A stretch of 64,000 bases of DNA from Manis javanica. Lineage: Eukaryota > Chordata > Mammalia > Pholidota > Manidae. Made by a program: the position numbers and the translations under genes. Under the pieces are notes generated by a model. That model did no database searches. It was not told the DNA's origin and saw only the letters and a list, made by a program, of their open reading frames with translations. Positions within the stretch are counted from its first letter, which is position 1. Each line of letters opens with the position of its first letter. Positions 1 through 12,049 of this stretch are shown piece after piece. The stretch is from the NCBI RefSeq assembly GCF_040802235.1, contig NC_133159.1:75008501-75072500 (forward strand), written 5' to 3'.

Positions 1-526
1 TTTCCTCCTTCAGATCTGACAAGGTGATTTTGCAAACTGAGCAACTAACTTAGCAGGCAGACCCAGCTGTAGACGACATGGTAAAAGGCAGGAAGAATTC
101 CTTCTTAAAGATAAGATTGCATTTTAACATCCAGGAAGTTCAAGAAGCAGGATTTAGCAAATAGACAATGCCTCAGCCCACCTTGGGGGCTGGGCAGGCA
201 GCCTTTTGATATGCTCCCAGACGAAGGCGCCGGTGTCCCAGAGAGAAATCAAGGCAGGAAATTCCTTACAGGTAAGTTAATTTTTAATATTCAGAGACCA
301 CTTAACAAGTCTCCACCCTTGAGTTTTTTCATGTTCTCGAAAAATCCTCAGCTGCCTATAAAACCCCCTAGACAACGCACCACTACTGACTCTCATCCCC
401 TCCTGGCGTGAGCCGGGAGCTCTGTCCTTTCACTTGATCTCTAAATAAAAGCCTGTACCTTGCTCTCCTACCTTGGCTGTTTGTGAAGCTCATTCTTCGG
501 CACCGCAAACAAGAACCCCGGCATCA
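1..526 (+). mobile_element. Solo LTR, copy 1 (5' end outside window)
   Basis: Matches the 3' two thirds of the LTR at 1793-2566 nearly base for base in places. It has TATAAA at 357-362, AATAAA at 444-449 and ends AAGAACCCCGGCATCA. TATA plus poly(A) signal within one LTR is typical of class-I (gamma-type) endogenous retroviruses. No internal retroviral sequence follows, so it is a solo LTR or a window-truncated element. Confidence 0.8.
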
Positions 527-1660
527 AAACTAATGTCAGAATAGTTACAATAACACTACCACCGCTTTGCTGAAAACAAACCACCCTTGACCTTGTGGGA
601 ATCTAAAGAAAGAGGAAAAAGGGTGTTCTAGGTTTCTATGGGGATGAGGACTTAGAATATAGTGGCTGCTTTGTTCATTTGGGCATGGGACTTAAGTGTC
701 AGTGAACACTGATTGTTTTCTTGAAAGGTGGAAAAGTCTCGCTTCCTTAGAAAAAACAAAGGGCGTAAGAAGCAGGAGTTGAGTACTGAAATCCGGATAG
801 GATGGGGGGGAGCCTTTTCTTTCTCACTCTTCCAATCGTAATTCCGTAATTTAAAAATTGACTGTACCTTGGGGAGGGGTGGGGGAGGAGGTCCCTCTTA
901 ATAGCTGAGAAAGTTTCAGAAATGCCAGTTCACTGTCGCTGTGCCAAGTTCAACCAGGAAAGGGCGTGGGGGTGGGGTCTCCACCGGAATTCGGCAGGAA
1001 GTTTTCAAGGTAGAGCACCTTGGCTTGAAGAAAGAGAGCGAGGAGGAGGATGAGGGCATTGGGTCCAAGAATGGGTCTTGAGGTCCAAGAATAAGGACCT
1101 ACCACCTAATAGTTTATGGTAGATATTAAGTAATGTTTGTGGAAGGAAGAAACCATCAGAAAAACTGAAAGCCCAGTGGAAGGAAGCAACCAGTTAAATT
1201 ACTTCTGCCTCACCTGGGGAGTCTCTAATCTGTCATAACCTAGCTAGAATTTTTTTTATAATTAAAACGGGAGTTTAGGGAGCCATTTTTTCTCTTTTGT
1301 TAGTACAGCATTGGCAAACATTTTCATCAACATTTACCCCGTTTAATCTTTGTATCCAATCCTGAGATTAAAACACACTCACACAGTTCAGGTTTTATCA
1401 CCTAGAAATCATTGATCCAGTCTAGCATTTACCAAAACTTCTCATAATGTCACCATCATTTTTATTTACTGAATTATGTGAATTAATGGAAATAATTTAA
1501 GTCAATTACTTAAATTGGCTCTTTTTTAACTTAAAAATTTATTTAAAAAGTTTATATCACTACTGTGAAATCATGACTTGATGTGCTAGTTACAGTTCTT
1601 CTTAAGTATAAAATACCTAGTAAATAAATACCTAGTAAATAATTTCTTAAATGTTTGTGA
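527..1660. other. Non-coding flank, nothing recognised
   Basis: AT-rich from about 1230 on, with G-rich runs near 800-1000. No exon, RNA gene or repeat that I can name. The direct repeat AATACCTAGTAAATA occurs twice near 1611-1640. Confidence 0.5.
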
Positions 1661-1664
1661 CCCA

Positions 1665-2790
1665 TCTAGATCTTTTTTAAATTTGAGGTATAATTACATA
1701 TAGAATTCACCTGTTTAGTAGTGATTTTTAGTAGTTACAAAGTTGCACAACCATCCCCACAATCTAGTTTTGGCATATATCCCTCATCCTTGTGAGACAG
1801 GGACCGTGGGTGTAGTCAAAGTAGGGTGAGGGCCTCCGGAAAAAGCAAAGCAGGATATTTACAGTCAGAGCAATGTAACTACATGCAAGGAAGCCCCTTA
1901 CCAAAACTCTTGTGTTAAACATTAAGCTCTAAAGTCATTCTGCTGTGAGATCAGTTAATATTCCCCAGATAAAGAAGAGTAGCACTTGTTTTTATTATGC
2001 TAATCATTTGTAATCATGTGTAAGATTCACTTTAGCATGCTAAAAGACCCAGGCCTCTGTGTTGTCTTTCTGCCTTCAGACCTGATGAGGTGATTTTGCA
2101 ACTGGGCAACTAATTTAGTATGCAGGCCCAGCTGTAAACAACATAGTAACAGGCAGGAAGGATTCCACCTTAAAGATAAGATTGTATTTTAATACCCAGA
2201 AAGTAGTAAGATTCTTAAACTTGCTCTTTAGCAAACAATACCTCAGCCCACTTTGGGGGCTGGGGAGACGGCCTTGTTTTTTATGCTCCCAGACCAAGGA
2301 CACGGTATCACAGGGAGAAATCAGAGCGGTAAATTTCTTGTGTTAAGTTAATTTTAAATATTCAGGGAGCACTTAGCAAGCCCATACCCCTAAGACTATC
2401 CGGTTCCCAAAATTCCTCAACTGCCTATAAAACCCCTAGACAATGCACCTCTGTCCTCTCACTGTATCTCTCAATCACTGTCCACTCACTGTATCTCCTT
2501 GGCTCTCCTGCCTTGGGTATTTGCTAAGTTCATTCTTCAACTCCGCAAACAAGAACCCCGGCATCACTAGTAAGATCCTCATGCCCATGTACAGTTAATG
2601 CCCGGTCCACTTTTAGCCCCAGGAATCACCAATCTTTCTGTCCCTATATATTTGCCTTCTCTGGACTTTTCATGTAAACGGAATTATGTGATATGTTGTC
2701 CTTTGTGTCTGGCTCATTTCACTTGGCATAATGTTGTGGAGGTTCATTAGATTTATCTTATGGCCTCACTTTTGGAAGCATTGGTATATA
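1665..2790 (-). mobile_element. L1M-type LINE 3' region, split by an LTR
   Basis: 1665-1790 and 2572-2790 together resemble the antisense 3' region of old L1 elements (GTTGCACAACCATCCCCACAA; later TGTGTCTGGCTCATTTCACT). The LTR at 1793-2566 sits between the two halves and so inserted later. Confidence 0.6.
1793..2566 (+). mobile_element. Solo LTR, copy 2 (full length, about 774 bp)
   Basis: Begins TGAGACAGGG and ends CCCCGGCATCA, so has TG...CA ends. Its 5' third matches the far end of the antisense copy at 12311-12873 and its 3' part matches 1-526. TATAAA is present at 2426-2431, but the AATAAA region of copy 1 has been replaced by a short duplication of CACTGTATCTC, so the poly(A) signal looks lost. 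Confidence 0.85.
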
Positions 2791-3430
2791 TGTGTTGGTT
2801 ATAAAAGTGAGTGGGATATGGGAGAAGATGACAATTTCCTAACTTAAGCAAGATTTGAAAAATATTTGTTTGGAAGTTATATGATATATTCTGCTGGACT
2901 AGGAAGAATGGGGAATTCCGTGAAATGTATGATCAGATCTAACTTGGACTCTTGGAAATGGGATGAAATGTCAAGATGTGAGACCAGACTCATGTACCTG
3001 TGGCCAGCATGCCATATATATTACTTCTAGAAATGTGAGGGGTTTTTTTCTTCTAATTTTTCAAAATTTTTATCAGTTATGAACTATTAAAGCATACTAA
3101 AATTAGAATAATATAGTCATATGCCTATTATCCTGATTAAACAATTTTTCAAGATTTTGCCCCTTTATTTCATGTAATCTTTTTTTCCCTTTTTTCTCCC
3201 TTCGTTAAGATTTTTAAAAAACAAGTCCCATATATCATCTTGACCCATACATGCTTTAATGTGTATTTCTAAAAAATATGGACTTTAAACCTTTTATATA
3301 TAACATTAGAATACTTAATAAATTACCAAAGATCTCTCTACACACTGAGTTTTCATTTGGTGATTGTACTGAGCCTACTTCTTGGTAGTTTGCTTTCACC
3401 AGACAGATAAAGTAAGGCCTTGCGGAATGT
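2791..3430. other. AT-rich flank, nothing recognised
   Basis: No gene-like sequence; A/T runs and possible very old LINE fragments only. Confidence 0.4.
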
Positions 3431-3437
3431 GGAAGGG

Positions 3438-3511
3438 AGCCACAGAGGGAGAAGGGAGGAGCCACAGAGGAAGAAGGGAGGAGCCACAGAGGGAGAAGGG
3501 AGGAGCCCCAC
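3438..3511 (+). repeat. 22-bp minisatellite, three units plus a partial one
   Basis: Units start at 3438, 3460 and 3482, each AGCCACAGAGGGAGAAGGGA plus GG, the second with one G-to-A change; a partial fourth follows at 3504. Purine-rich strand bias creates accidental open frames in both directions. Confidence 0.9.
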
Positions 3512-3569
3512 AGGCAGCTGCAAAAACTCGTGAGTTCTGGAAAGCAGGCCTGAGGCCCTTACGCATTAG

Positions 3570-3735
3570 ACCTTCTATTTGGTGCCTCACATTCATTTTC
3601 TTATCTAATTCTTGGTTATCTTATCAGGCAAATATTATTCTCCTAAAGGTTAGGTTGAGTGGGTAAAATTGCCCAGGATCACACAATAAGTGAGTGGTAG
3701 AGGTAGAATTCAAATCCAGAACGACTGACTAAGAT
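3570..3735 (-). repeat. MIR SINE fragment
   Basis: Antisense MIR core: AATTGCCCAGGATCACACAA followed by AGTGAGTGGTAGAGG and AATTCAAATCCAG correspond to the conserved tRNA-derived core of MIR. Confidence 0.65.
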
Positions 3736-3909
3736 TTTCCTGCTTCTGTGCATGCCTACTATGTGCAAGGCTATATTTTTAGGCCCAAATTATTGTATTG
3801 CCCTGGGAAATACAAATTATGTTTTTAGAGGCATTTACTATCTTTTTGATTCTCTAATAAAGGTGTAAAGCTTTATTTGATTTCAAATAGAAGTAGTAAT
3901 AAAAATTAA

Positions 3910-4150
3910 TAATCATGATATTAATAAACAGTGCTTACTGTATGGCAGGGCTATCTTAAGGCTTTGCATATATTAATTTATTTAATCTTTCTAACAGTTC
4001 TCTGAAATGGATATTATTATCATCCCTATTTTATGGAAGGAGAATATGAGGCACAGAATGGTTAAGTAACTAGCCTGAAGTCACACAGCTAGTAAATGGC
4101 AGAGCTGAGATTTGAAACCTGGCAATTTGACTCAAGTCCATGCAGTATGC
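3910..4150 (-). repeat. MIR SINE
   Basis: Nearly full-length antisense MIR: CAGTGCTTACTGTATGGCAG at the left, ATGAGGCACAGAATGGTTAA in the middle, and CACACAGCTAGTAAATGGCA at the right. Confidence 0.85.
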
Positions 4151-5279
4151 CTCCTAGTAGAAAACTCAATACACAGAAATTCAATTTGCAAACTTTAAGA
4201 TCGAAGAATGAATTCAGCAAGCAATGCACCTGCAGCAATCATTTGGACCTGATTTTACAGGGCAGCTGTACTCCAAAATATTTTGGTCAGCTGTCTGTAT
4301 AAAGACACTTGTGTCTGTCATAATGTCATGTGCTACTTAAACCAAAATCTACCTGGCTCATATCCCATTGTTAAATGTATTTGCATATGTGATCCTGAAT
4401 GTAATTTCTTTATTTGCTTGTTTGTTGATTCACTTGAAATCTCTGATTCCCCAGTATTAGTGACTTGTCCACCATTTGAGAATAAACCCAGCTTTTCACT
4501 GAGAAAATCCAGCAGTTTCTCCAAGTGCTAGAAAGTAGAATATAGGCTTAAAACACTAATAATCAATAAATAAATAATATTAACTGTTAGTTTTCTTCCA
4601 GCAGAATCAGAAAGATTGCTAGAAATTCACTTTTTAACTCAGTATTCACTGAATGTAGTTTCCTTTTAAACTTCTAAATTACTCTGATAAAAATCAGACA
4701 AAACTAAATAACTCTTAAAGAGTTCACATTAATAGTTTGTGACTTCTAAAATTATTATTTTTTCCAAAAAGATACCATTTGGCCTTAAGTATGTGTCTTC
4801 AGAATCTATGCTATACTATGTAGTCTTGTTTCATTATATGTCTTGAAGCTAATATTTTTTCCCAAAATAACAACTTTCTCATTTTATACAAAAAAAACAT
4901 GAGGAACTTGAATGATGATATATGAGATTATAATTTTCTAAAAATGTGTTTACATACATTACTTGTAAATAAGATTTGCCTTTGAAGTCCCACATGGTTT
5001 TTTAAGTGACATACTGGGGGAAAATGAGAACATGAAACATGTTCACATTCATGTGACCTGTTACTTGACACTTTCTTAAAGACTGAATTTTAACATTAAA
5101 TGTTTATTTTCTCCATGAGAATAACATGCCAAAAGCCTTATTGGTTGAAATAAGTAGTTATTTTAAAATAATTTTGTATTATTTGAATATTAAATTAAAA
5201 CTCTGAAAATATTAATTATAAAGTCTGACCACATGAGAATATAATATCGCTTCTCGCATTACAGTCATGCATTTCTTAC
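4151..5279. other. AT-rich flank, nothing recognised
   Basis: No coding or RNA signal and no repeat I can name with confidence. Confidence 0.4.
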
Positions 5280-5640
5280 AGTATTATTAATTGATACAGC
5301 CCTTTTAGAAAGCAATTTGGCAATACTTCAAGTATGATTTAGATGTTAAAGCCTCTTGAGCCAGCAATCCCACTTCTGAGAACTGGAACAAGAAAATAGT
5401 CTAAATTGTGCAATACTATGTTCATGAAGATGTCCATTGTAATGTTGTTTATAATGATATAACATTGGAAGCAAGATAAATGCTGAAAATAGCAAAGTTG
5501 TAACTTTGATTATTATGTTATAGAACAGAAAGGAACCTTTACCTTTGAAATAGGAGAATAATATACAGATGGTCCCTAAAGTCTTAGCACAACTCACGTG
5601 ATAAAACCAGTGCATGTACCAAGGACCTTTTCTAATCAAC
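5280..5640 (+). mobile_element. Old L1 ORF2 3' fragment
   Basis: AGCAATTTGGCAATACTTCA, then CCAGCAATCCCACTTCTGAG and ATGTTCATGAAGATGTCC follow the order of the L1 ORF2 C-terminal coding region (QFLKKL-type, then SNPTS). Heavily mutated. Confidence 0.65.
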
Positions 5641-7494
5641 ACTTTGCCAGGACTGATTCTGTTATTTCAGGTGCTTAAAAGCAAACTGCAGTGAGTTCAC
5701 TGAGGGCCAAAGCATCCTAATATTTCCTTTGGACCTTTGTGACTAACTTTTTGCACACAAGAGATACCCAATAAATGTTGGTTTGTGTGAGTTATTGGTT
5801 GATTGAGTACAAGATTACATTTAAAAATATCATTATCCTGACTGTTCTTCACAATAATTAAACCAAATTAGTGAGGTTTACCAAGATGGCTCTCCCATTA
5901 CAGCTTGCTTTTCCATTTCTTGTCCTTAGTGCTTTCTCATTTCAACCAAATTGTCCATAATACCTGCTCATTCCCATTATCTTCTGACCTTTCCTACTCA
6001 GGAATTTGCTCTTTCACATTATGAAAGGACCCAGCCCCACACTTTTGTGAAGTAAAGCATTTGCCACCACTGCCCTACCACTGATCTTAGCCAAAATGGG
6101 TAGTCTCTGCTCTGTGTCTCATGTTCAGACATCACAAGAGCCCACACTATAATTATTATTATTATTCGCTGAATACTAGCAATGTACCCACCACTAAACC
6201 AAGTCTCTTAATGACTGACGATAAGGTAAGCAATTCCCAAATATAGCTCAAAAAAGGTGGTATTTGGTATTCTATCAGTTACATAGAATACGTTTATTGG
6301 AGTGGGTTTTCTCAAGTTAAAAAAATTGAAGTTAACTTGGATGCAGTTTTTCTGTTAAAACCACAAAACTCATGATGGGTTAGCCCTCTAATAGCCCTTT
6401 TAAAGACTTTCTGTAACATTAGCATCAAGATGCAGTATAAAAGCTACATAAATAGTTCATGCCACTTGCTGCATTTTTTCTAATCCAGTGTTTTGACCAC
6501 GCAAGCTCATTTTGTAGCACTCTTATCAAATGCTCACTCCTGTCTATGTATTATTATCTTTACTCTTTCATTTATATTAAACTCTGGCTGTAGACTTACA
6601 TTATTCTCAATTTTGAAAACGAGGAGTTGGTTATATCTTTCTTCTTTCCTTCTGTTATGTGGAAGCTAATGTTAAAAAAAGACTCCTCACTAACCCAAGG
6701 TCAATAGTTTGATTTTACAGTAGAGATCCTAAGAATTTTCCACTAAAGTAAATGGTTGCAAATCGTTATATCTAAAATAACTAGTCTTGTGTGATACTTT
6801 CAAATTTTCATGAAGTTGTTCCATAGTAATACGATATGAGCTATACTTTAAGTTATTGACAACTTAGCTATGGCTTGCTTTCAAAACACTCTAAATTACA
6901 CTTTGATAGATTATACCTTTAAAGTATTTTCATTTGGAACTCAAAAGTATTTGGATCTATTAATATGGAAATATATTTTTACAAGTAAATATGAAATAAG
7001 GAGAGAAAAAGTTTAAGTGATTTCCTAAGATCCTTTGTCCAGCACCATAGACCGTTAGTCCCATTTCCTAAACAAACAGCTATGCCTGAAAACAGCCCTG
7101 GGCATCACACCGAACTTGTGTTCACTGACTGGGTCCTGACTTTCCCAGCTCCTTTCCACCTGAGCACCTTGGCCAAAAGGTGGTGCTGCTTAAAACTCAG
7201 GTGACTCTACCATGTTGCAATTGTATAAACACTGGGCCTGACAGTCTTGAAATTACGTACTTTGTAAAATTAAATTTTCCTTTGAGGAAATTAAAATTAT
7301 TTAGAATTCTGAACACAAGTAAGACTGCATTAATATTTTATACGGTCCAATATCTAATTTACATAATTGTAATTCATAAAAAATACATTCAAATTGTGTC
7401 AGGGATCTACTGATATAATTTTGTTTTACTTGCATAAACAGATCATATTCAATAGTCTATTAGTTCTTTTCAAGTAACAAGATGAACTGCATTC
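5641..7494. other. AT-rich flank, nothing recognised
   Basis: A short ATT microsatellite lies near 6150-6167. No exon-like conserved frame seen. Confidence 0.4.
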
Positions 7495-7790
7495 TTTGAT
7501 TATATACCATAATTTATTTAAACACACCATCAATAATGGAGGGATTGGTTGTTTCCAGATTTTTGGTATTGTAAACTACGATGTCATGAACATTCTTGTT
7601 TATATTGTGGGTGAATTTTTGCATGTTCAAAATGTAAAAACCTAGCAACAGAATCAAGACATCAAAGGCCATGCTCATAAAACATTGTGATAGGTATCGT
7701 GAAATTGCCTTCCAGAAAGGTTGCTCTGATATAAGTGCCCATTTCACATGTTTGGACAGCAGGAGCTAAGATACCCTCTCATTATCATTT
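7495..7790 (-). mobile_element. Old L1 ORF2 3' fragment
   Basis: Antisense L1 pattern: GGTTGTTTCCAGATTTTTGG, then ATGAACATTCTTGTTTATAT and a GAAATTGCCTTCCAG segment. Confidence 0.55.
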
Positions 7791-8234
7791 TAGACTAAGA
7801 ACCAGACCCCGATAAGAAATATTCATTTGCCAGGCACAAGTGAGATGGATATAATTCCAGGCTTTTGTGTGTACCTATGCATATGCAAGTGTAATATGCA
7901 TTACGTGGCTTAAAAATACTCACAGACCACTACTTGGCTGAATCTGTTTTGGACCCAGAAGCCAAGTGCAACTTTGAGTCCTGTATCCTGGCATTGGGCT
8001 TCCAGAGGTCAGAGTCCCACACTATTAATTAGCTAAAGCCTCAGCACAGGTGATTTAGCTGCCTGGCCGAAGTGACTCTGAGACAAGCTAATCATCATAT
8101 CTGCAGCTTTTGAAACAATCTTTGGCATTTCAAGAAATCATTAATTAGTGAAAGACCTGGGCCAGAGACCCAAAGTTGAGAACAAAACAACAGAAAAAAC
8201 CAAGGGTGTTCTGAGGGTCAGATTCCATTTGCAG

Positions 8235-8760
8235 AAATTCTTAATTCAACAAATATTTGTTGAGTGCCTGCTCTATGCCCAACTCTGCTTTAGGTGCTAC
8301 AGACACAGGAGTGAACAGAACATTAAAAATCCTTGGCTTCATAAAAAATGTATTAGGAGGGCATATAGATGATAAATGAGAGAAACATCTTGTAGGTTCA
8401 ATGGTGCCAAGAGCTAAAGAGAAAAAAATGAGGCAGGTATTGGGGATGTGTTGAAGGAGGGAAAGAGTGTTAGGAGTTGAGCGTAGGAAAGAGTGGGGTC
8501 TGGTCACACAGGGGATCAGAGGTCAGGGATGATTTTAGCTTTTACTCAGTGTGAGGTGGAGTGGCCTTGAAGGGTTTTCACCAGAACAGTGTCATGAGCT
8601 GACATTCCTTTAAAATGGTCACTTCACAGGATAGAGCAAGCAGACTAGAAGGGCATTCCAGAGAGATAAAAACTAGAAAACCGAAAGTTTTAATGAGTTT
8701 GGTACTCCTTCGTGCATATGTTGGTCAGCAGAACATTACAAAAACCTTCTCAGGAATTTA
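8235..8760 (-). repeat. L2 LINE fragment
   Basis: TTCAACAAATATTTGTTGAG, then TGCCTGCTCTATGCCCAACT and GGTGCTACAGACACAGGAGT are the antisense L2 3' end. Confidence 0.75.
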
Positions 8761-9599
8761 CATGGAAAATGAAGCTAAAAGATACAGCTCTAAGGTTTCA
8801 GCTACAATATGATGTTTATACTTTCAATGGACAATTAATGAGAGGCAAAAAAGAGTTCATGAAAATAATACTTCAGATATGATAAACACTCTCACTGACA
8901 AAAGAACAAAATTATTTATCTTTTTAACAATGAGATTTTGCTACAAATGAACGGTTTTACCTAAGAAAAAAATGCTGTATCTAAATGTAAAAGTAGCAAC
9001 TTATAATATGAAGAAATCAATATTGATTAGAAAATTCCAATTATTTCTGCAATTTATTTGATATCCCAAGACAGCTGTTTGTCAGCAAGCCAACTTCCTA
9101 TTTAATTGGCATGACTGAGTAATTAGATGTCTTCTCAGAGCAGCAATAAAATGAAATTCTCATGTCTCAGGAACTTGGTTGAGGTTTTTGTTTTGTTGCT
9201 TTCCCCTGGGTTTATCCCACTGAGACCAAGGAGACTCCTTATTTAATCTGGGAATAATTTTTTATTTAAAATAATAGGTAATTGAATGGCTACGGAATTG
9301 TTTTCATCATAAGAATGATGGGAAAAATTCATGAATTTGACAAGAATGGTGATAATTTGCCTTTCTCATACTAAACCGTTCAGGCCCTCACCATTTCCCC
9401 TGGGCTCCAGGAGGAGCCTTCTGACTGGTCTTTCTCTGCGTCCAGGACTCTTCATCGGGTCAACTAGACTGCTCCTAAAATGCTGAGACAGAAAATTCCT
9501 TTTTGTTTGATTTAAACACATATGGGTTAGGCTTTCTGTAACTTTCAACATGAATATTCTTAACTAATACATGTAGCATGATCACATTTGCGATTTGTA
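8761..9599. other. Flank, nothing recognised
   Basis: AT-rich; no supported gene, RNA or named repeat. Confidence 0.35.
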
Positions 9600-9912
9600 A
9601 AGCTCATTTGGTCTACAAGGATAATGGGTTGCAAGGATTAAGGCAAGGGGAACTGTTAAGAAGGTGACTAATAATCCAGTTGAGAGATGATACTGTTAGA
9701 CCAGAGGAAGCAGTTGGGTGGAGAAGGGATGAATTTAAGAGATACTTAGCATAATTCATAGAGGATTTGGATGTGAGGAGAAAAGTTAAGAATGACTTCT
9801 AGGTTTTCTGACGTTAAGCCACTGGATTGCTGGCACCATTCATTCAGGTGAGGAGACCAGATAGACAGGGTTTGCCTGTGAAATGTCCATGCAAGATGAC
9901 AGATGGGGTGTT

Positions 9913-10107
9913 AGATATATTGGTCTGAAATTCAGTAGAAAGGGGCAGCCAGGGAGGTGGGAGGCAGTTCACAGATGACCAGTGTCACAGGAACAAGAAA
10001 GGATGGGGTTTAAGGAGGCCAGGATGGTCTGCAGTGGTAAATACTAAGAGGCAAAGTCAGATAGGACTGAGGAGTTTCATTCAAATCTAGAAACATGGAG
10101 GTCTTTA
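9913..10107 (+). repeat. Direct duplication, left copy (195 bp)
   Basis: AGATATATTGGTCTGAAATT to GGAGGTCTTTA. By manual alignment about 17 differences, including one single-base indel, separate it from 11699-11894. The two copies exactly bracket the retroviral fragment. Confidence 0.9.
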
Positions 10108-11698
10108 CAGCTCCAGTCTTGGGCAGTCCCCCAAGTGGAAGGCTATGGCTTTCCATCCTGAGACTGAGACAATACGGATGGAGGATGGAGAGGGGAAGAG
10201 TAGTCAATGGGCTGAGTTGTGGGCAGTATGGTTCATAATCACCCAGGATCCTTCCCCCATAGTTGTCTGCACTGACAGCTGGGCCGTCTATCAGGGCTTG
10301 ACCCTGTGGCTACTGACATGGTATCATGACAACTGGATGGTTGGTCACAGGCACCTTTGGGGGCAAGAGTTGTGGCAAGAGCTCTGGTCAGACTAAGACA
10401 GTTACTGTATATCATGTGACCAGCCATTTGCCTTTTGCATCCCCAGGGAATGATGAAACAGACACATTGGCCTGTGTGCACTGGCTAGAAGGAGAGCCTG
10501 CCTCTGATGTGGCCCAATGGCTACATCAGCATCTGTTGCATGTGGGGCAAGAGACAATGTGGGCTGTAGCCTATCGGTGGGGCTTGTCATTGACCTTTGA
10601 AGAAGTCAGCCGAGCCCGGAGGGAGAGCCATGCACATTGTGCAGATCAGCAAGCCACCAAGAGGGGGCCTAGAGAATCTCTTTGTAGCCTATTTCCGGTC
10701 GCCAGTGATTGAAAGCAATCAAGGCACCCACTTTATTGGACATGCGTTACAAGGATGGGTGCAGCAATTAGGAATAAAATGGGCATGGCTCTGGACATTT
10801 CAACACATGGACTGGTGATGGCTAGCTCTTCTGGCATCTTGGGGAAAAGGCCTGGAAGCTGTCCAACTGTGTATTCCTGGAATAACAGCAAAGTGATCCC
10901 CCACTATCACGGTTATTTGCTTCTACAGTCCTTGTGTCCTGGATGCACCCCCTGGCTGCAGCTGCCGTGTGATGGCTGGAATGGACGAGTTTTGGACTTA
11001 ATCTGCATGGGACTTTGAACCTAGCTGAATCCTCTGGCTTGAGAATTATGATTGCATTGTTGTTGTCAAGAAAAAAATGCTTAAAGAGAGGCTTGACTTT
11101 GTCTAATGTTTGGTAAAAGTTTTGTGAGCAATCTAGCATGGTTGTTAGGAATGAGTAAACAAGTGTAGAAACATTTTGTGCTTAGTGAGAGACTGTGCTG
11201 TAAAATACATTTACTTAATCTGCATAGGCTGAATCCTCTGGTTTGAGGATTATTAAGATTTTATTGCTATTGCTATTGTATGTTACTAGATTGGTCAGAA
11301 GAAGGGGAACTAGTACACTGTAAGGCAAGATTTCTGGAGGGGTGGCCTATGGGTAAAACTAACATTTCCAGAATATCTCCCCTGGCTTTAGTTCATCTGC
11401 ATATCAGTAGGCATTCAGAAGTGGAAAGTATGACTTTAGTGCATTTGTATCATTCCTCAGTTGGGGAGAGAAGTTCATCTCCATATCAATGGGTAATTAC
11501 TTGGGCAAGGAGGGCTTTATCTGTCCCTGAGAGGTGAGGGGGATGGCTGGTTTTTGACTTCTGCTGGAGCAGGGAAGAGAGAAACTGGCCTCAGACTGCA
11601 GTTTGTGAGCAATAAATGGATTTTAAACTTTATTTCTCCCTTTGACTGATTTTGGTTTTTAGAGGTATTGCCCCAGGATTTCCTCTCCGCAGACTTAC
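10108..11698 (+). pseudogene. Decayed endogenous retrovirus: partial pol and a 3' LTR-like tail
   Basis: Frames around 10190-10400 resemble a retroviral RNase H domain (CTDSWAVYQGL, the TDS catalytic-acid region), and 10690-10800 resembles an integrase catalytic core (ESNQGTHFIGHA). The two lie in different frames with stops between them, so pol is broken; gag, protease, most reverse transcriptase and env are not seen. The right end (about 11280-11698) has AATAAA at 11611-11616 and reads like an LTR 3' half. Class I (gamma-type) is likeliest from the integrase motif. Not functional. Confidence 0.75.
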
Positions 11699-11894
11699 AG
11701 ATATATTGTTCTGAAATTCAATAGAAAGTGGCAGCCAGAGAGGTGGGAGGCAATTCACAGATGCCCAGTGTCACAGGAACAAGAAAGTATAGGGTTTAAG
11801 GAGGCCAAGATGGTCTGCAGTGGTTAAATACTAAGAGGCAAAGTTAGATAGGACGGGGAAGTTTCATTCAGATCTAGGAACGTGGAGGTCTTTA
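11699..11894 (+). repeat. Direct duplication, right copy (196 bp)
   Basis: Second copy of 9913-10107, in the same orientation, directly after the retroviral LTR-like tail. Confidence 0.9.
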
Positions 11895-12049
11895 GAGAAC
11901 TTAGAAAAGTATTGTGTGTGGAATCCAGATTGCAGAGAGTTGCGGGTAAGCAAGGGACATGTGTGTGTGTGTGAAAAACTCTTTCAAAGAGGTATTCCAC
12001 TTTGCAGGAAGATTTCTCAAAACTCCACAGCTAAATCAGCAGTCCTCTT

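Larger units (their letters stand above)
9600..11960 (-). repeat. L2 LINE, interrupted by a retroviral fragment
   Basis: 9600-10107 has the antisense L2 body (AGATACTTAGCATAATTCAT, AATGACTTCTAGGTTTTCTG, GCTGGCACCATTCATTCAGG). L2-like text resumes at 11699 after the retroviral insert, but begins by repeating 9913-10107. Confidence 0.6.

Noticed and set aside
1790..2590. Perfect target-site duplication for LTR copy 2
   Set aside because: Left and right flanks share only a loose CTCATC/CCTCATG similarity; no exact 4-6 bp repeat directly abutting both ends could be fixed.
3438..3511. CRISPR-like repeat array
   Set aside because: Units are contiguous with no spacers, and the genome is mammalian; it is a minisatellite.
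10145..10818. Overlapping frames as a domesticated retroviral gene
   Set aside because: The RNase H-like and integrase-like parts are in different frames with stops between, and no intact start-to-stop frame spans either domain.
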